Origin: Chryseolinea lacunae
GTDB taxonomy: Bacteria; Bacteroidota; Bacteroidia; Cytophagales; Cyclobacteriaceae
DNA length: 64,000 nt
Direction: 5' to 3'
NCBI RefSeq assembly: GCF_016735595.1
Contig: NZ_JAERRB010000006.1
Coordinates: 124,001 to 188,000, forward strand
Below, one piece after another: positions 60,154-64,000 of this stretch. The notes beneath the pieces are model-generated. The model saw only the letters and a list, made by a program, of their open reading frames with translations, was not told the origin of the DNA and did not search any database. Both the position numbers and the translations under genes were made by a program. Within the stretch, counting starts at the first letter, position 1. Each line of letters starts with the position of its first letter.

Positions 60154-61785
60154 CTAGGTCTGAATGACGCCGGCATTAAATTTTTCGACCACGCCGTGGT
60201 TTGCGGCCTCGATGCCCATGGAAATTATTTTTCGCGTTTCCAGCGGGTCCACCACACCATCAACCCAAATGCGCGATGCGGCATAGTAGGGGCTGAGCTG
60301 GTCGTTGTAGCGGTCTATGATTTCCGACAACAGTTTGTCTTCTTCTTCTTTTGTTATTTGCTGGCCCTGCGCCTTCAATGTGTTGACACGGATCTGCAAC
60401 AACGTTTTGGCCGCGGCCGCTCCACTCATCACGGCGATTTGCGCGGTGGGCCATGCATAGATGAGGCGCGGGTCGTAGGCCTTGCCACACATGGCATAGT
60501 TGCCGGCGCCATACGAATTGCCGGTGATGATGGTGAACTTGGGCACCGTGGAGTTGGCCATGGCGTTCACCATTTTCGCGCCGTCTTTAATGATGCCGCC
60601 GTGTTCGGCTTTGCTGCCCACCATGAAGCCGCTCACGTCCTGCAAAAACAACAGGGGAATTTTGCGCTGGTTGCAGTTCATGATGAAACGCGCAGCCTTG
60701 TCGGCCGAGTCGGAATAGATGACGCCGCCCATTTGCATCTCGCCTTTTTTTGTCTTCACCACTTTGCGTTGATTGGCCACAATGCCCACGGCCCAGCCTT
60801 CGATGCGGGCTGTGCCGCAGAGAATGGTCTTGCCATAGCTGGCTTTGTATTCCTGAAAGTCAGAGTCGTCTACGAGGCGTTTGATGATCTCCAGCACGTC
60901 GTAGGGTTTCACGCGGTCCACGGGCATGAGTCCGTAGAGCTCTTCGGGTTTTTCTTTTGGGGCTTTGGGGGTGGCGCGATCGAAGCCTGCTTTTTCGCCG
61001 GCGCCCATCTTGTCGAAGAGCGAGCGGATGTAGTCGAGGCAAGCCTGGTCGTTTGGAAATTTGTTGTCGGTGACGCCCGATATTTCACAGTGCGTAGTGG
61101 CACCGCCCAATGTTTCGTTGTCGATGTCTTCGCCGATGGCGGCTTTCACCAGGTAGGAGCCAGCCAGAAAAATGGAGCCGGTCTTGTCCACAATCATCGC
61201 TTCGTCTGACATGATGGGAAGGTAGGCGCCGCCGGCCACGCAGCTGCCCATGATGGCCGCCACCTGCACGATGCCCATAGACGACATTTTGGCGTTGTTG
61301 CGGAATTGACGACCGAAGTGTTCTTTGTCGGGAAAAATTTCGTCCTGCATGGGCAGGAAAACACCGGCGCTGTCAACAAGGTAGATCACGGGCAAACGGT
61401 TTTCCATGGCCACCTCCTGCGCACGCAGGTTTTTCTTGGCCGTGATGGGAAACCACGCACCCGCCTTGACAGTGGCATCGTTGGCCACAATAACGCACTG
61501 CCTACCCGCCACATAGCCAACACCCGTGATGACACCACCCGAAGGACAGCCACCCTGCTCTTTGTACATGCCGTCGCCGGCAAACAATCCGATTTCAAGA
61601 AAGCGCGAATCTTTGTCGATCAGGTATTGGATGCGCTCGCGGGCCGTGAGCTTTCCTTTTTGATGTTGCTCGTCTATTTTTTTGTCGCCTCCGCCGGCCT
61701 TGATCTTTTTCGATTTCTGCTGCAGTTGAGAAACCAGCTGCTTGAACTGATCCTCATTTTTATTGAATTCCAGATCCGATTGCAT
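60154..61785 (-). CDS. Acyl-CoA carboxylase beta (carboxyltransferase) subunit
   Basis: 543 residues, the size of methylcrotonyl-, propionyl- or other acyl-CoA carboxylase beta subunits. Start: MQSDLEFNKNEDQFKQLVSQ; GGGDKKIDEQHQKGKLTARE matches the family's opening; GVGYVAGRQCVIVANDATVK, SAGVFLPMQDEIFPDKEHFG and SFGAG-like GNSYGAGNYAMCGKAYDPRL follow, with oxyanion-hole Gly residues. It transfers CO2 from biotin to an acyl-CoA. The LPMQDEIFPD segment suits the methylcrotonyl-CoA carboxylase type (leucine breakdown). The alpha subunit is not in the window. Confidence 0.92.
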   Translation of the reverse strand: MQSDLEFNKNEDQFKQLVSQLQQKSKKIKAGGGDKKIDEQHQKGKLTARERIQYLIDKDSRFLEIGLFAGDGMYKEQGGCPSGGVITGVGYVAGRQCVIVANDATVKAGAWFPITAKKNLRAQEVAMENRLPVIYLVDSAGVFLPMQDEIFPDKEHFGRQFRNNAKMSSMGIVQVAAIMGSCVAGGAYLPIMSDEAMIVDKTGSIFLAGSYLVKAAIGEDIDNETLGGATTHCEISGVTDNKFPNDQACLDYIRSLFDKMGAGEKAGFDRATPKAPKEKPEELYGLMPVDRVKPYDVLEIIKRLVDDSDFQEYKASYGKTILCGTARIEGWAVGIVANQRKVVKTKKGEMQMGGVIYSDSADKAARFIMNCNQRKIPLLFLQDVSGFMVGSKAEHGGIIKDGAKMVNAMANSTVPKFTIITGNSYGAGNYAMCGKAYDPRLIYAWPTAQIAVMSGAAAAKTLLQIRVNTLKAQGQQITKEEEDKLLSEIIDRYNDQLSPYYAASRIWVDGVVDPLETRKIISMGIEAANHGVVEKFNAGVIQT

Positions 61786-62073
61786 GCTCTAGTGGGTTAT
61801 TCGGTTAGCGGTCTAAAGATTGAAATATTGGGGATGATCTGCAAGGTGGTGACGTTTGCGGTAAAATTTGGATCCGGCATACGCATTTGTTGTTGCGTCT
61901 CTGCCGGGATTCGGAAAGATAACGTCAAAGGGACTTACCGTCGTGGCACCTTGCAAATAGGGTTGGGTATTGAATGCCGGGAAGGTCGTTGATGAAAAAC
62001 GAAGACATTGATTTTGTTCCGAGATACGACTCAGTATGTCGCCAGCGTGTTTCGTTTTTCGCGACCCGGCCAG

Positions 62074-62139
62074 GGATAGTAGTGGAAAGACCGAAGTGCG
62101 GTGGGTGTTTGCGGGGAGGCGGACTTGCAACGGATAGCC
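62074..62139 (-). repeat. Dispersed intergenic repeat, copy 2
   Basis: Inverted relative to copy 1 at 20506-20570; about three quarters of the bases agree over 65 bases. The centre CACCGCACT is shared exactly. Confidence 0.7.
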
Positions 62140-62161
62140 CGGCCCCGAGGGAACCGAGGGG

Positions 62162-62211
62162 GGACGCATCCCTGAACTACGTCACGACATTCGTAGCTTC
62201 AGGATGCGTCC
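62162..62211 (-). terminator. Large hairpin after the MCE-protein gene
   Basis: Ten-base perfect outer stem GGACGCATCC (62162-62171) / GGATGCGTCC (62202-62211), continuing as an imperfect 20-base arm (CTGAACTACG / CGTAGCTTCA) around a ten-base loop. No T run follows on the minus strand, whereas CCTTTTGTGATTTTT follows on the plus strand. It may end the MCE operon or be part of the repeat unit. Confidence 0.55.
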
Positions 62212-62225
62212 GCCTTTTGTGATTT

Positions 62226-63179
62226 TTATTTCTTGGCGTTTGCCTTTTCTTTCTCTTTCTGCAGGTCGCGCTCAATTTGTTTCTGGCTTTTGCCGAGGGG
62301 CGCCAGGAAATGTTTGGGGTTTTTGTTGAAGTGTTTGGCGAGCGAGTCGACCGAGAGCAGCAGCTTGTTGAGGTTGGTGTAGAGCGTGTCTTCGGTCATG
62401 AGTTTGCTGAGTGTGTTGTCGCCCTTGTTGAGGCGCGACAGCGTTTCGTTTAGCTTGGTGAGGCTTTGGTTGGCGCGGTTGAGGGTGCCGTTGATCTGGA
62501 TCATCTTTAACGAATCGGACAGCGTTTTGAAGTTGGCCAGTGTGGGCTTGAGCTGGTCGAGGGTGCCGTTGAGGTTGTTGGCCACGCCCTTGACGGTGGA
62601 GCCCAGTTCGCCGATGTTGGTGTTGGCGGTGATGAGCGTGCGGTTCAATAGACCGGGCGTTGCCTGCAGGCGAATGAACATGGTGTCGAGCCGGTTGGTG
62701 TTGCGGGCCAGGTTGCCCAGCACCACGTTGAGGTTTTGCAAGGTGGTTTGCAGCGTTGTGGCTACGGGACCGGCAAAGTCCATGATGCCTTTGCTCACTT
62801 CGGCCAGGATGGTGTCTTTGGGATTGAGCTTGCGTGTGCCGCGGCGCACGTCGAGGTCGATGAAGCGGCCGCCCAGCAATTCGCCGTCGAGCAAGGCACG
62901 CGTGGAGTCTGTGAGCACGATGTTTGACTCAATGTCGAGCTGCACAATGACGCGGTTTCTGGACTGCTGTATTTCGATGTCACTCACACGGCCCACGGCC
63001 AGGCCGTTCAGAAAAATCTGGTTCGACTCGGTGAGCTTGTCCACATCCTGGTAGACAACATAATATTTATGCGTAGTTGAAAAAAAGTCGATTCCTTTTA
63101 AAAACTGAAAGCCAACGTAGAGCAGACTGATGGACACGACCATGAAGAGGCCGACCTTAAATTCTTTGGATAGTTTCAT
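62226..63179 (-). CDS. MlaD/MCE-family lipid transport protein
   Basis: 317 residues. A membrane anchor (FKVGLFMVVSISLLYVGFQF) is followed by the MCE domain: YYVVYQDVDKLTESNQIFLN, GLAVGRVSDIEIQQSRNRVI, LLDGELLGGRFIDLDV. After about residue 135 a helical region with many Leu/Asn repeats (LNGTLDQLKPTLANFK) reaches a charged tail. MCE proteins are the periplasmic rings that carry phospholipid between inner and outer membranes. It starts 48 bases after the amidase gene, a pairing common in Bacteroidota. Confidence 0.93.
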   Translation of the reverse strand: MKLSKEFKVGLFMVVSISLLYVGFQFLKGIDFFSTTHKYYVVYQDVDKLTESNQIFLNGLAVGRVSDIEIQQSRNRVIVQLDIESNIVLTDSTRALLDGELLGGRFIDLDVRRGTRKLNPKDTILAEVSKGIMDFAGPVATTLQTTLQNLNVVLGNLARNTNRLDTMFIRLQATPGLLNRTLITANTNIGELGSTVKGVANNLNGTLDQLKPTLANFKTLSDSLKMIQINGTLNRANQSLTKLNETLSRLNKGDNTLSKLMTEDTLYTNLNKLLLSVDSLAKHFNKNPKHFLAPLGKSQKQIERDLQKEKEKANAKK

Positions 63180-63227
63180 GTAGTAGCGTTTCTATAAGGA
63201 ATGCAGAACCTAACTGGTTTTAAGGTC

Positions 63228-64000
63228 TCAATTTATGGATTCTACGTCACTTTTATATTCTTTGAAGGCGCGGTAAATGCCGGAGGCAATCAATTCCTGG
63301 CCTTCGTCGCCTGACAAAAACTTTTCTTCGGTGGAATTGGTGAGGAAACCTGTTTCGATGAGCACGCTGGGCATGGTGGTTTGCCACAGCACCACAAATC
63401 CGGCCTGTTTCACACCGCGGCTGGTGCGGCCGGCTTTGATTTTGAATTGAGACTCGATTTTGGAGGCAAATTTAAGACTGTTCTCCTGGTAAGCGCTCTG
63501 GGTGAGGGTGAACAGAATATACGACTCCGGACTGTTGTTGAAGCCTTCGTAGCGTTCTTCATAGTTTTCGTCCATGAGGATCACGGAGTTTTCGCGCTTG
63601 GCGATTTCGAGGTTGCCTTCGTCTTTGTGGAGGCCCATCACAAACGTTTCGGTGCCAAACGCTTTCACGTTGGGGTTGGCGTTGGCATGGATGCAGATGA
63701 AGAGGTCGGCTTTGTTTTTATTGGCGATGGCCGCGCGTTCGTCGAGGGCCAGGTAGCGGTCGTCTTTGCGGGTATAGATGACCTTTACACCGGGCACATT
63801 TTTTTCGATGTACTCGCCTACCTTAAGCGCGATTTTCAGGGCCAGGTCCTTTTCCTTTAGCAATTTGCCATGCGTTCCGTTGTCGTGGCCACCATGGCCG
63901 GCGTCGATCACAACCACATCCACTTTGGATTCGCGCGTTGGTGGCAAGGTGCTCGACGAGTTTAGCAAGGTTATTGCTAAGAGAAGCACTGTTAATCCTA
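63228..64000 (-). CDS. N-acetylmuramoyl-L-alanine amidase, N-terminus outside the window
   Basis: The frame is open to the window's last base; the protein enters as GLTVLLLAITLLN, the end of a signal peptide, so the true start lies beyond 64000 (a GTG at 63989 could only be an internal codon). The Amidase_3 motifs are DVVVIDAGHGGHDNG (zinc His), KEKDLALKIALKVGEYIE (zinc Glu), FICIHANANPN (zinc His), and MPSVLIETGFLTN (catalytic Glu). It cleaves the amide between muramic acid and the stem peptide in cell separation. Co-transcribed with the MCE gene. Confidence 0.93.
   Translation of the reverse strand, partial: GLTVLLLAITLLNSSSTLPPTRESKVDVVVIDAGHGGHDNGTHGKLLKEKDLALKIALKVGEYIEKNVPGVKVIYTRKDDRYLALDERAAIANKNKADLFICIHANANPNVKAFGTETFVMGLHKDEGNLEIAKRENSVILMDENYEERYEGFNNSPESYILFTLTQSAYQENSLKFASKIESQFKIKAGRTSRGVKQAGFVVLWQTTMPSVLIETGFLTNSTEEKFLSGDEGQELIASGIYRAFKEYKSDVESIN

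Larger units (their letters stand above)
61786..62225. other. 440-base region with dispersed repeat and hairpin
   Basis: No gene: open frames across it have no plausible start or domain. It carries the second copy of the dispersed repeat (62074-62139) and a strong hairpin (62162-62211). The left part is the upstream region of the carboxylase gene on the minus strand. Confidence 0.6.

Noticed and set aside
1-64000. tRNA, rRNA, CRISPR array or IS element
   Set aside because: No cloverleaf, rRNA conserved block, spaced direct-repeat array or transposase was recognised in any intergenic region.

Overview
The window looks like a chromosomal segment of a Bacteroidota bacterium, most likely a soil or water Cytophagales (Chryseolinea/Ohtaekwangia-like; an inference from gene content, no rRNA is present). 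The support is two TonB-dependent outer-membrane receptors (one with a CarboxypepD_reg-type N-terminus), many secreted lipoproteins, DUF4421, OmpA/PD40 and GDYXXLXY proteins, a DivIVA-type protein, an amidase-MCE pair, weak Shine-Dalgarno signals and -7 boxes resembling TAnnTTTG. Gene density is high. No tRNA, rRNA, CRISPR array, prophage or insertion sequence was recognised.

Layout. 1-3.4 kb: the N-terminal part of a TonB-dependent receptor with a ModE-like operator over its start, a one-domain ModE-like regulator, a DUF1835 protein and a frameshifted lipoprotein. 3.6-8.1 kb: a phosphatase facing an operon for sugar-acid catabolism (ketoglutarate-semialdehyde dehydrogenase, lipoprotein, FAH-family enzyme). 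8.3 kb: a 40-residue Lys/Ala histone-like protein with its own terminator. 9.6-14.6 kb: an uncharacterised operon (DUF805-FAD oxidase fusion, methyltransferase, unknown membrane-anchored protein, MFS transporter). 14.8-22.7 kb: an accessory zone with two orphan immunity-like genes (colicin-immunity type and PoNi type), an SPFH/zinc-ribbon membrane-stress pair, several unknown genes and a dispersed repeat. 22.8-26.2 kb: a second TonB receptor with a lipoprotein. 27.6-36.8 kb: two runs of small metabolic and stress genes around ilvE. 37.2-41.7 kb: leuCDBA behind an attenuator-like hairpin.

41.8-50.9 kb: mostly housekeeping and cell-envelope genes (VanX-like dipeptidase, macrodomain, dtd, YkvA, HesB/IscA, folB, DivIVA, WD40, phosphopantetheinyl transferase). 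51.1 kb: a prokaryotic pentameric ligand-gated channel homologue. 53.1-56.1 kb: a DUF2157/GDYXXLXY pair and a PQQ-type sugar dehydrogenase. 56.2-57.0 kb: a Panacea-domain antitoxin overlapping a small RelE-like gene, a probable toxin-antitoxin pair. 57.2-64 kb: OmpA/PD40 lipid-envelope protein, SirB1-like protein, acyl-CoA carboxylase beta subunit, a second copy of the dispersed repeat, and an MCE protein with a cell-wall amidase that runs off the window.

The strongest leads for something new are the ModE-operator/TonB receptor pairing, the Panacea toxin-antitoxin pair, the pentameric channel, and the DUF805-FAD oxidase operon. All functions are read from protein sequence by eye; none was checked against a database.
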